From NCBI GenBank assembly GCA_022448005.1, contig JAKUTK010000010.1, positions 54,349 through 109,888 of the forward strand: 55,540 bases of DNA. The letters run 5' to 3'. A program made the position numbers and the translations under genes. Shown here piece by piece: positions 46,389 through 53,397 of this stretch (position 1 is its first letter; every line of letters starts with the position of its first letter). Below the pieces are notes generated by a model. The model had not been told where the DNA came from. It did no database searches and worked only from the letters and a program-made list of their open reading frames with translations. The stretch comes from Pseudomonas sp. GTDB lineage: Bacteria > Pseudomonadota > Gammaproteobacteria > Pseudomonadales > Pseudomonadaceae.

Positions 46389-48614
46389 ATGCGTACAGCG
46401 ATGCTGGCGCTGGCAGCAGGCCTTCTGCTACTGCGTTTTTTACCGCAAGTGCCGCCCGTCTCTGTGTTGCCATTCGTATTGGCGGCGGGGCTGGCATTAT
46501 TGCCGTTCCGCTGGCGAGCGGTCGGCTGCTTTCTCTGCGGGTTTGCGTGGGCCTGTCTCGGCGCCCAGGACGCTTTGGACGACCGCCTTGCGGTCGAGCT
46601 TGATGGCCGAACGTTCTGGCTGGAAGGCATGGTAAGCGGTCTGCCGGATGTTCGCGGTGGTGTGGTGCGCTTTGAGCTGGTCGACATAACGTCCCGGCAC
46701 AGCGGCCTTCCGTCCCGTCTTCGCCTTGCTTGGTACGGTGGCCCCAGGATGCAGGCAGGGGAGCGATGGCGGCTGGCTGCCAAACTGAAAAGGCCGCGAG
46801 GCTTGGTCAATCCGCACTCTTTTGATTACGAGGCCTGGCTCCTCGCTCGACGGATCGGTGCCAGCGGCACGATTAAAGCCGGAGAGCGCGTGTCGGTGGC
46901 TGAAGGCGAGCTGGCATGGCGTGACCAGTTGCGACAACGCTTGCTGACGGTTGATGCTCAGGGCCGCTCCGGCGCCCTCGCGGCATTGGTGGTAGGCGAT
47001 GACAGCGGTCTGTCCACCGCTGACTGGCGCGTGCTTCAGGACACCGGAACCGTCCATTTGATGGTGATCTCAGGCCAGCACGTGGGCATGCTGGCCGGCT
47101 TACTTTACGGCCTGGTGGCGTTGTTGGCGCGTTGGGGAATCTGGCCGCGTCGCGTAGCCTGGTTGCCCTGCGCTTGTAGCCTGGCCCTGGCTGGAGCGCT
47201 TGCGTACGGTTGGCTGGCTGGCTTCGAAGTCCCGGTCCAGCGAGCGTTGGTTATGGTCGCTCTGGTGCTTCTGTGGCGTTTGCGGTATCGGCATCTGGGT
47301 GTCTGGCTGCCGCTGCTGATCGCGCTTGATGCTGTCCTGCTGTTGGATCCGCTAGTAGGGCTGCAGTCGGGCTTCTGGTTGTCATTCCTGGCGGTGGCGC
47401 TTCTTGCGCTGGTGTTCCGCGGCCGGCTTGGCAGCTTGAGCTGGTGGCGCACGCTCAGCCGCGCACAGTGGAGCATGGCCCTGGGGCTGTTGCCGATCCT
47501 GTTGGCGCTGGGCCTGCCGGTTAGCCTGAGCGGCCCGATCGCCAACCTCTTTGCAGTACCGCTGGTCAGTGCGGTGATCGTTCCGTTTTCGTTATTGGGC
47601 ACAACCTTGCTGTGGGTGCCAGGCATTGGCGAGCTAGTGCTATGGGTGGCCGGTGGGTTGTTGGCAGTTCTCTTCGATGCCCTGCGATGGATTGCCGGCT
47701 GGCAACCGGCGTGGCTACCAGCGTCTTTGCCGCTTTGGAGTTGGCTGTTGGTTGCGCTTGGAACGCTGCTGATCCTGCTACCGTCAGGAGTGCCGTTTCG
47801 GGCGCTGGGTCTGGTGTTTCTGCTGCCGCTGCTATTTCCGCCCGCCGACAAGCCGGCAACAGGGCAGGCGGAAATCTGGCTGTTCGACGTCGGGCAGGGG
47901 CTCGCCGTGCTGATCCGCACGCGTGAGCATGCACTGCTATATGACGCGGGGCCGCGATATGGCGATTTCGACATCGGTGAACGGGTTGTATGGCCATCGT
48001 TGCGCACGCTAGGAGTGAGCGGTCTTGATCTGCTGATTCTCAGTCATGCTGACAGCGACCATGCCGGCGGCGCTTCGGCGATCCAGCGGCATATGCCGGC
48101 TGAGCGAGTAGTTAGCGGTGAGCCGGACAGACTCCCGGCGTCGCTAAACCCCGAGCTGTGTCGTTCCGGGGACGTTTGGGAATGGGATCAGGTCAGCTTC
48201 ATGCTTTGGCAGTCACCTCAGGCTAGAGATGGAAATCAATCCTCCTGCGTGTTGTTGATCGAGGCGAATGGCGAACGGCTGTTGCTCACCGGTGACATTG
48301 ATGTGCAGACAGAGCAGGCGCTACTGTCGAGCACCATGCCACTCGACGTCGAGTGGTTGCTGGTGCCACATCACGGCAGTCGCAGCTCCTCATCACCCGT
48401 TTTCATCGAGGCGACTGGAGCAGGCGGTGCGCTCATTTCCCGCAGCTTGCATAACGCATTCGGTCATCCTCATCCGGAAGTGGTGCGGCGACTTCAAGCG
48501 GCCGGTGCTCAGCTTCATGACACGGCAGAACAGGGCGCGCTACGGATTCGCCTCGGTCGTTACGAGCCTGTTCAAGGATTGCGTGCCGAGCGTCGATTCT
48601 GGCGGGAAAAATGA
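46389..48614 (+). CDS. comEC: DNA internalisation competence protein ComEC/Rec2
   Basis: A 741-residue inner-membrane channel protein that moves one DNA strand into the cytoplasm during natural transformation. An N-terminal membrane segment and DUF4131-like soluble domain are followed by the competence domain with multiple TM helices (LMVISGQHVGMLAGLLYGL and onward). The C-terminal metallo-beta-lactamase-like domain has an intact metal motif, SHADSDHAGG near residue 554, and LLVPHHGSRSSSS. The ATG at 46389 has GGGAG five bases upstream; an upstream frame extends to 46326. The intact gene agrees with, but does not prove, natural competence. Confidence 0.93.
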   Translation: MRTAMLALAAGLLLLRFLPQVPPVSVLPFVLAAGLALLPFRWRAVGCFLCGFAWACLGAQDALDDRLAVELDGRTFWLEGMVSGLPDVRGGVVRFELVDITSRHSGLPSRLRLAWYGGPRMQAGERWRLAAKLKRPRGLVNPHSFDYEAWLLARRIGASGTIKAGERVSVAEGELAWRDQLRQRLLTVDAQGRSGALAALVVGDDSGLSTADWRVLQDTGTVHLMVISGQHVGMLAGLLYGLVALLARWGIWPRRVAWLPCACSLALAGALAYGWLAGFEVPVQRALVMVALVLLWRLRYRHLGVWLPLLIALDAVLLLDPLVGLQSGFWLSFLAVALLALVFRGRLGSLSWWRTLSRAQWSMALGLLPILLALGLPVSLSGPIANLFAVPLVSAVIVPFSLLGTTLLWVPGIGELVLWVAGGLLAVLFDALRWIAGWQPAWLPASLPLWSWLLVALGTLLILLPSGVPFRALGLVFLLPLLFPPADKPATGQAEIWLFDVGQGLAVLIRTREHALLYDAGPRYGDFDIGERVVWPSLRTLGVSGLDLLILSHADSDHAGGASAIQRHMPAERVVSGEPDRLPASLNPELCRSGDVWEWDQVSFMLWQSPQARDGNQSSCVLLIEANGERLLLTGDIDVQTEQALLSSTMPLDVEWLLVPHHGSRSSSSPVFIEATGAGGALISRSLHNAFGHPHPEVVRRLQAAGAQLHDTAEQGALRIRLGRYEPVQGLRAERRFWREK

Positions 48615-48685
48615 GAACCGGGGCCGTCGGCGGGCTGGCGGCCCTATGCTAGAGTGGCGCCACTTTTTCGAGGGGGATTCATCTC

Positions 48686-49318
48686 GTGTGGGAGCTGGTT
48701 AAAGCGGGCGGCTGGATAATGCTGCCAATCATCCTGTGTTCCATCGCGGCCGCCGGTATCGTCGCCGAAAGGCTTTGGACGCTTCGGCCTAGCCGAGTGA
48801 CTCCGCCGCATCTGCTCGGCCAGGTCTGGAAGTGGATCAAGGACAAGAAACTCAGCAACCAGAAGCTCAAAGAGCTGCGCGCCGACTCGCCGCTGGGCGA
48901 GATTTTGGCTGCTGGTCTGGCTAACTCCAAGCATGGTCGGGAGATCATGAAAGAGTGTATAGAGGAAGCAGCTGCCCGCGTTGTCCATGACCTGGAGCGC
49001 TACCTCAATGCCCTGGGTACGATTGCCGGTATCGCCCCCTTGCTCGGGCTTCTCGGCACGGTGCTGGGCATGATCGAAATTTTCAGTGCCTTCATGGGCT
49101 CCGGTATGGCCAACGCGCCGTTGCTCGCAGCGGGCATTTCCAAGGCGTTGATTACCACCGCTGCGGGTCTGATGGTTGGCATCCCGGCACTGTTCTTCCA
49201 TCGTTTCCTCTTGCGCCGTGTCGAAGAGCTAGTAGTTGGTATGGAGCAGGAAGCGATCAAGTTGGTTGAAGTGGTGCAGGGTGACCGTGACGTCGACCTA
49301 GGAGAGGGCAAGGCGTGA
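48686..49318 (+). CDS. exbB: MotA/TolQ/ExbB proton channel family protein
   Basis: A 210-residue inner-membrane protein with three TM helices (about 8-27, 106-129 and 149-175) and the family motif GTIAGIAPLLGLLGTVLGMI. It forms the pentameric proton channel around ExbD/TolR dimers to energise TonB- or Tol-type processes. The GTG at 48686 has AGGGGGA eight bases upstream. No tonB gene is adjacent, and whether it serves TonB or another system is open. It overlaps the ExbD gene by four bases. Confidence 0.88.
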   Translation: MWELVKAGGWIMLPIILCSIAAAGIVAERLWTLRPSRVTPPHLLGQVWKWIKDKKLSNQKLKELRADSPLGEILAAGLANSKHGREIMKECIEEAAARVVHDLERYLNALGTIAGIAPLLGLLGTVLGMIEIFSAFMGSGMANAPLLAAGISKALITTAAGLMVGIPALFFHRFLLRRVEELVVGMEQEAIKLVEVVQGDRDVDLGEGKA

Positions 49319-49743
49319 AGTTTCGTCGCAAGGCGCGGGAAAACGTCGACATCGGCCTGGCCCCGCTGATTGATGTGGTGTTTATCCTGCTGCTGTTCTT
49401 CGTGGTGACGACTACCTTTACTCGCGAAACCCAGCTCCAGGTTGATCTTCCTGAGGCGGCGAGCGGTGTGCCGCCACAGGAAAGTGAGCAGAAGCGGCTG
49501 GAGGTTGTTATCGACGTCAACGGCAACTTCAGTCTCAACGGCAAGGCGCTGATCAAGCATGATCTGAACACCTTGATGGCGGCGCTCAGCAAGGAATCGG
49601 GCGGCGATACGAGTTGGCCGATGATCATCAGTGCCGATGGCAAAACTCCGCATCAGGCGGTTATTACCGCGATGGATGCGGCCGGGAAACTGGGCTTTGC
49701 GCACCTGCGCATCACTACCGTTGAGGCCCAGCCGGAGCCCTAA
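49315..49743 (+). CDS. exbD: ExbD/TolR family protein
   Basis: A 142-residue protein with one TM helix (about 17-35) carrying the essential proton-path Asp20 in [14 protein letters not shown], then a periplasmic domain ([14 protein letters not shown]..., [23 protein letters not shown]). It pairs with the ExbB-type protein upstream. The GTG at 49315 overlaps that gene's stop by four bases, and its own stop shares one base with lpxK. Confidence 0.9.
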   Translation: MKFRRKARENVDIGLAPLIDVVFILLLFFVVTTTFTRETQLQVDLPEAASGVPPQESEQKRLEVVIDVNGNFSLNGKALIKHDLNTLMAALSKESGGDTSWPMIISADGKTPHQAVITAMDAAGKLGFAHLRITTVEAQPEP

Positions 49744-50750
49744 TGTCCTTTGCTGATCGCTTCCAGCGGGCCTGGTACGAAGGGCATCCTGCCTTGGCGC
49801 TGCTCGCACCGCTGGAAATGCTCTACCGGCGCGTGGTATCCGCTAAGCGGAAACGGTTCATCAGTGGCGTGAGCGACTGCTATCGCTCGCCAGTGCCTGT
49901 GGTAGTGGTCGGTAATATCACCGTCGGCGGCACCGGCAAGACCCCCATGATTCTCTGGCTCATCGAGCACTGCAAGCGACGAGGTCTGAGAGTTGGCGTT
50001 GTTAGCCGAGGATACGGCGCCAGACCATCTGAGTATCCGTGGCGAGTTGAGCCCGAGCATTCGGCGGCCGAGGCTGGCGACGAGCCGTTATTGATCGCGC
50101 AGCGAACAAACGTACCGGTGATGATCGACCCTGATCGCTCCCGCGCGGTTCGTAAGTTGCTAGAGCTCGAGTCACTGGATCTGATTCTTTCCGACGATGG
50201 GCTGCAGCACTACCGGTTGGCTCGCGACCTGGAGCTAGTCCTTATCGACGCGGCTCGCGGGCTAGGCAACCAGCGATGCCTACCCGCAGGCCCACTGCGA
50301 GAGCCACTGGAGCGACTAGACTCGGTCGATGCGGTGCTGATCAATGGCGCGCTGACGGACAGTTCCACCGGTTTTGGATTCGCCCTACAGCCCTCAAAAT
50401 TGATCGAGCTAAGCACTGGGCAGGTCAGGTCGCTTGATTATTTTCCGTCAGGCCAGCAGATGCACGCAGTCGCTGGAATCGGCAATCCACAGCGTTTCTT
50501 CACTACGCTCGAGGCGCTACACTGGCGACCGATTCCGCATGCCTTCGCCGATCACGCCCGCTATAGCCTGGAGCAGCTGAGTTTCAGTCCAGAGCTACCC
50601 CTGGTGATGACCGAAAAGGATGCGGTCAAATGCCGGGCTTTCGCGCTGCCGGGCTGGTGCTATCTCCAAGTGCAGGCCGAGCCTTCCGCAGCGTTCGTCG
50701 CCTGGTTTGATGCCCAGCTGGACCGTTTGCTGCCGCCCGTTCATCTCTAA
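49743..50750 (+). CDS. lpxK: Tetraacyldisaccharide 4'-kinase
   Basis: LpxK phosphorylates the 4' position of the lipid A disaccharide at the inner-membrane surface. The 335-residue protein has the P-loop [16 protein letters not shown] (about 56-71), [16 protein letters not shown] and [13 protein letters not shown], all typical. An N-terminal membrane-associating helix is present ([18 protein letters not shown]). It is in a chain of envelope genes; ExbD stop and LpxK start overlap by one base. Confidence 0.96.
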   Translation: MSFADRFQRAWYEGHPALALLAPLEMLYRRVVSAKRKRFISGVSDCYRSPVPVVVVGNITVGGTGKTPMILWLIEHCKRRGLRVGVVSRGYGARPSEYPWRVEPEHSAAEAGDEPLLIAQRTNVPVMIDPDRSRAVRKLLELESLDLILSDDGLQHYRLARDLELVLIDAARGLGNQRCLPAGPLREPLERLDSVDAVLINGALTDSSTGFGFALQPSKLIELSTGQVRSLDYFPSGQQMHAVAGIGNPQRFFTTLEALHWRPIPHAFADHARYSLEQLSFSPELPLVMTEKDAVKCRAFALPGWCYLQVQAEPSAAFVAWFDAQLDRLLPPVHL

Positions 50751-50797
50751 GTCGCCCGATCTGCCTGGTGCAGTCGGCTGCATCCAAGGACTGCGCC

Positions 50798-50983
50798 ATG
50801 GACACCAAACTACTCGATATTCTTGCCTGCCCGCTCTGTAAGGGGCCGCTGAAGCTGGCCGATGACAAGTCCGAACTGATCTGCAAGGCCGACGGCATGG
50901 CCTTTCCGGTCCGGGACGGCATTCCGGTGATGCTCGAAAGCGAAGCCCGCACCCTTGACGTGGATGAGCGTCTGGACAAATGA
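50798..50983 (+). CDS. Trm112 family protein (YcaR-like)
   Basis: A 61-residue zinc-ribbon-like protein: [15 protein letters not shown], then [20 protein letters not shown]. Three of the usual four metal-position cysteines are present, as in many bacterial members. In eukaryotes and archaea Trm112 activates methyltransferases; the role of the bacterial YcaR group between lpxK and kdsB is not settled. The ATG at 50798 has AAGGA seven bases upstream. It overlaps kdsB by four bases. Confidence 0.9.
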   Translation: MDTKLLDILACPLCKGPLKLADDKSELICKADGMAFPVRDGIPVMLESEARTLDVDERLDK

Positions 50984-51744
50984 CTAACGCTTATACCGTC
51001 GTGATTCCGGCGCGTTATGCATCCACTCGCCTTCCTGGGAAACCCCTGCAGGACATCGCTGGTAAACCCATGATCCATCACGTATGGGAGCAGGCCTGCA
51101 GGAGCGGCGCGCAGCGGGTAGTGATTGCCACGGACGATCAGCGCATTCTGCAGGCTTGCGAAGGCTTCGGTGCATTGGCATTGCTGACCCGGGTTGACCA
51201 TAACTCGGGCACTGATCGATTGGCCGAAGTGGCGAACCAGCTGGGCCTTGCGGCTGATGCGATAGTTGTCAATGTACAGGGCGATGAGCCATTGATCCCG
51301 CCTTCGGTGATCGACCAGGTTGCGCTCAATCTGGCTGCGCACCCCGAAGCGGCGATCGCCACGCTCGCGGAGGCGATTAGTGATCCGCATGCGCTGTTCA
51401 ATCCGAACGTAGTAAAGGTGCTCAGCGATATCAATGGCCTCGCGCTGACCTTTAGCCGCGCACCGCTGCCGTGGGCTCGCGACGAGTTCGCGCGTGATCC
51501 CGATGCGCTTCCGAACGATGTTCCGTACCGTCGGCACATTGGCATCTATGCCTACCGCGCCGGGTTCCTGGCTGACTTCGTGGCCTGGGGCCCATGCTGG
51601 CTTGAGAATACCGAGTGCCTCGAGCAGTTACGTGCGCTATGGCATGGCAAACGCATCCACGTCGCCGATGCGGTCGAAGCGCCTCCGGCAGGGGTCGATA
51701 CCGCCGAAGACCTCGAGCGAGTTCGCAAGCTGCTTGGAGCTTAA
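50980..51744 (+). CDS. kdsB: 3-deoxy-manno-octulosonate cytidylyltransferase (CMP-Kdo synthetase)
   Basis: KdsB activates Kdo with CTP for lipopolysaccharide core synthesis. The 254-residue protein shows [17 protein letters not shown] (CTP loop), [26 protein letters not shown] and HIGIYAYR, which together define the family. It starts inside the Trm112 gene end (ATGA overlap) and is followed by the phosphatase gene one base after its stop. Confidence 0.97.
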   Translation: MTNAYTVVIPARYASTRLPGKPLQDIAGKPMIHHVWEQACRSGAQRVVIATDDQRILQACEGFGALALLTRVDHNSGTDRLAEVANQLGLAADAIVVNVQGDEPLIPPSVIDQVALNLAAHPEAAIATLAEAISDPHALFNPNVVKVLSDINGLALTFSRAPLPWARDEFARDPDALPNDVPYRRHIGIYAYRAGFLADFVAWGPCWLENTECLEQLRALWHGKRIHVADAVEAPPAGVDTAEDLERVRKLLGA

Positions 51745-51745
51745 C

Positions 51746-52210
51746 GTGAAGGTCCTGTTCGTTTGCATGGGCAACATATGCCGATCTCCCACCGCTGAGG
51801 CGGTGTTTCGCAAATGCGTAGAAAAGGTCGGGATGGATCACCGCGTCACCGTCGATTCGGCTGGGACCGGTAATTGGCATGTTGGCAAAGGGCCAGACTC
51901 GCGTGCTTGTACGGCGGCCGCGAGGCGAGGCTATGACCTCACGGCGTCACGGGCGCGCCAAGTCTCCGTGGACGATTTTCAGCGTTTTGACCTGATCCTG
52001 GCGATGGATCACGAAAATCTGGATCGGCTGCATGCCATGCGTCCCGCAGCCAGCAATGCAGAGCTTGACCTGTTTCTGCGTCGATACGGATTAAGCAAGG
52101 TTGCCGTCCCTGATCCGTATTATGGAGGCGAGGACGGTTTCGAGCAGGTGCTCGATCTGATTGAGGATGGCGCTGCGCAATTGCTCAATGAGATCAGAGG
52201 GCGTCAATGA
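51746..52210 (+). CDS. Low molecular weight protein tyrosine phosphatase
   Basis: A 154-residue phosphatase with the C-x5-R signature VCMGNICRSPTAE (Cys7, Arg13) and the general acid Asp123 in VPDPYYGGED, so it looks catalytically complete. The substrate is unknown; homologues in exopolysaccharide loci dephosphorylate tyrosine kinases, but no such kinase lies here. The start is a GTG at 51746, one base after the kdsB stop, with GGAG upstream. It overlaps murB by four bases. Confidence 0.92.
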   Translation: MKVLFVCMGNICRSPTAEAVFRKCVEKVGMDHRVTVDSAGTGNWHVGKGPDSRACTAAARRGYDLTASRARQVSVDDFQRFDLILAMDHENLDRLHAMRPAASNAELDLFLRRYGLSKVAVPDPYYGGEDGFEQVLDLIEDGAAQLLNEIRGRQ

Positions 52211-53226
52211 GCCTTCAACTCGAACAGGGCCGCTCCCTCAAGGCCTTAAACACCTTTGCTGTCGAAGCCCGTGCTGCCTACTTCACTGAGGCGCACGACG
52301 ATCAGGCAGTAATCGAAGCGATCTATGAAGCCCGCCGCCTTGATGTTCCGCTATGGATACTGGGTGGAGGTAGCAATCTGGTATTGACCGGGGACGTAGA
52401 CGCCCTGGTGCTGCGCATGGCCAGCCGCGGTGTTCGAGTCCTCGAAGATGACGGCAAGCGGGTAGTGATCGAGGCGGAGGCTGGCGAGCCCTGGCATCCA
52501 TTCGTGTTGCGTAGCTTAGAGCTGGGTTTGGCTGGACTGGAAAACCTCAGCCTTATCCCCGGTACGGTGGGTGCAGCGCCAATCCAGAATGTTGGCGCGT
52601 ACGGTGTCGAGATCAAAGATGTCTTCGCTGGGCTGACCGCACTGGACTGCCAAACAGGCAATCTGGTTGAATTTGATCCGGCTGCCTGCGAGTTTGCCTA
52701 TCGCGATAGCCTGTTCAAGCGCCAGGCCGGACGCTATGTGATTCTTCGGGTGCGCTTTTTGCTGCGCAAGGCTGCGGCGCTCAGTCTCGAATATGGCCCC
52801 CTCCGGCAATGGCTGCAGCAGCACGACATCCACTCACCGACTCCTATGGACGTCAGTCGCGCAGTCTGTTCGATTCGTAGTGAAAAGCTGCCGGATCCCA
52901 GGGTCCTCGGAAATGCTGGCAGTTTTTTCAAGAACCCATTGATTCCTCAATCGACTGCTGATGCCTTGCTAGCGCAATACCCCAGCCTGGTCGCGTTTCC
53001 GCAGCCCGACGGGCAGGTCAAGCTCGCCGCCGGCTGGCTAATCGAGCGCGCAGGCTGGAAAGGCTATCGGGAAGGGGATGTGGGTGTTCATAGCCTGCAG
53101 GCTTTAGTGCTTGTCAACTACGGTCAGGCGACCGGCCAACAAATCCTCCGACTTGCCGAGAAGATTCAGGCTGACATCCTGGAGCGTTTCGGTGTGCGGT
53201 TGGAAATCGAGCCGAATGTCGTCTGA
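52207..53226 (+). CDS. murB: UDP-N-acetylenolpyruvoylglucosamine reductase
   Basis: MurB reduces enolpyruvyl-UDP-GlcNAc to UDP-MurNAc with FAD and NADPH in peptidoglycan synthesis. The 339-residue protein is the type I (E. coli-like) form: NTFAVEARAAYF, ILGGGSNLVLTGD (FAD), GLENLSLIPGTVGAAPIQNVGAYG, FAYRDSLFK, and the catalytic Ser region GNAGSFFKNP. It starts by a 4-base overlap with the phosphatase gene and is the last gene of this run before a terminator. Confidence 0.97.
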   Translation: MSLQLEQGRSLKALNTFAVEARAAYFTEAHDDQAVIEAIYEARRLDVPLWILGGGSNLVLTGDVDALVLRMASRGVRVLEDDGKRVVIEAEAGEPWHPFVLRSLELGLAGLENLSLIPGTVGAAPIQNVGAYGVEIKDVFAGLTALDCQTGNLVEFDPAACEFAYRDSLFKRQAGRYVILRVRFLLRKAAALSLEYGPLRQWLQQHDIHSPTPMDVSRAVCSIRSEKLPDPRVLGNAGSFFKNPLIPQSTADALLAQYPSLVAFPQPDGQVKLAAGWLIERAGWKGYREGDVGVHSLQALVLVNYGQATGQQILRLAEKIQADILERFGVRLEIEPNVV

Positions 53227-53354
53227 CCTAGGCTCGGTTCATCTGCCCTGTATCCAGCCCGCGCTTTCTTAACCGCAGCCGCTAGTCAGCCACTCTGCAG
53301 CTATCTGTGTGCCCGGCGAAGGCGCAGCGTGGCGGCGCTTGATCGTCGCCTACA

Positions 53355-53384
53355 AAAAAGGGATGCCGAAGCATCCCTTTTTGC
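53355..53384. terminator. Bidirectional terminator between murB and rne
   Basis: The stem AAAAAGGGATGC (53355-53366), loop CGAA and GCATCCCTTTTT (53371-53382) is a perfect 12-bp inverted repeat with A- and T-runs on both sides, suiting both convergent genes. It is 15 bases beyond the rne stop. Confidence 0.92.
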
Positions 53385-53397
53385 ATTGCTGCGTCTG

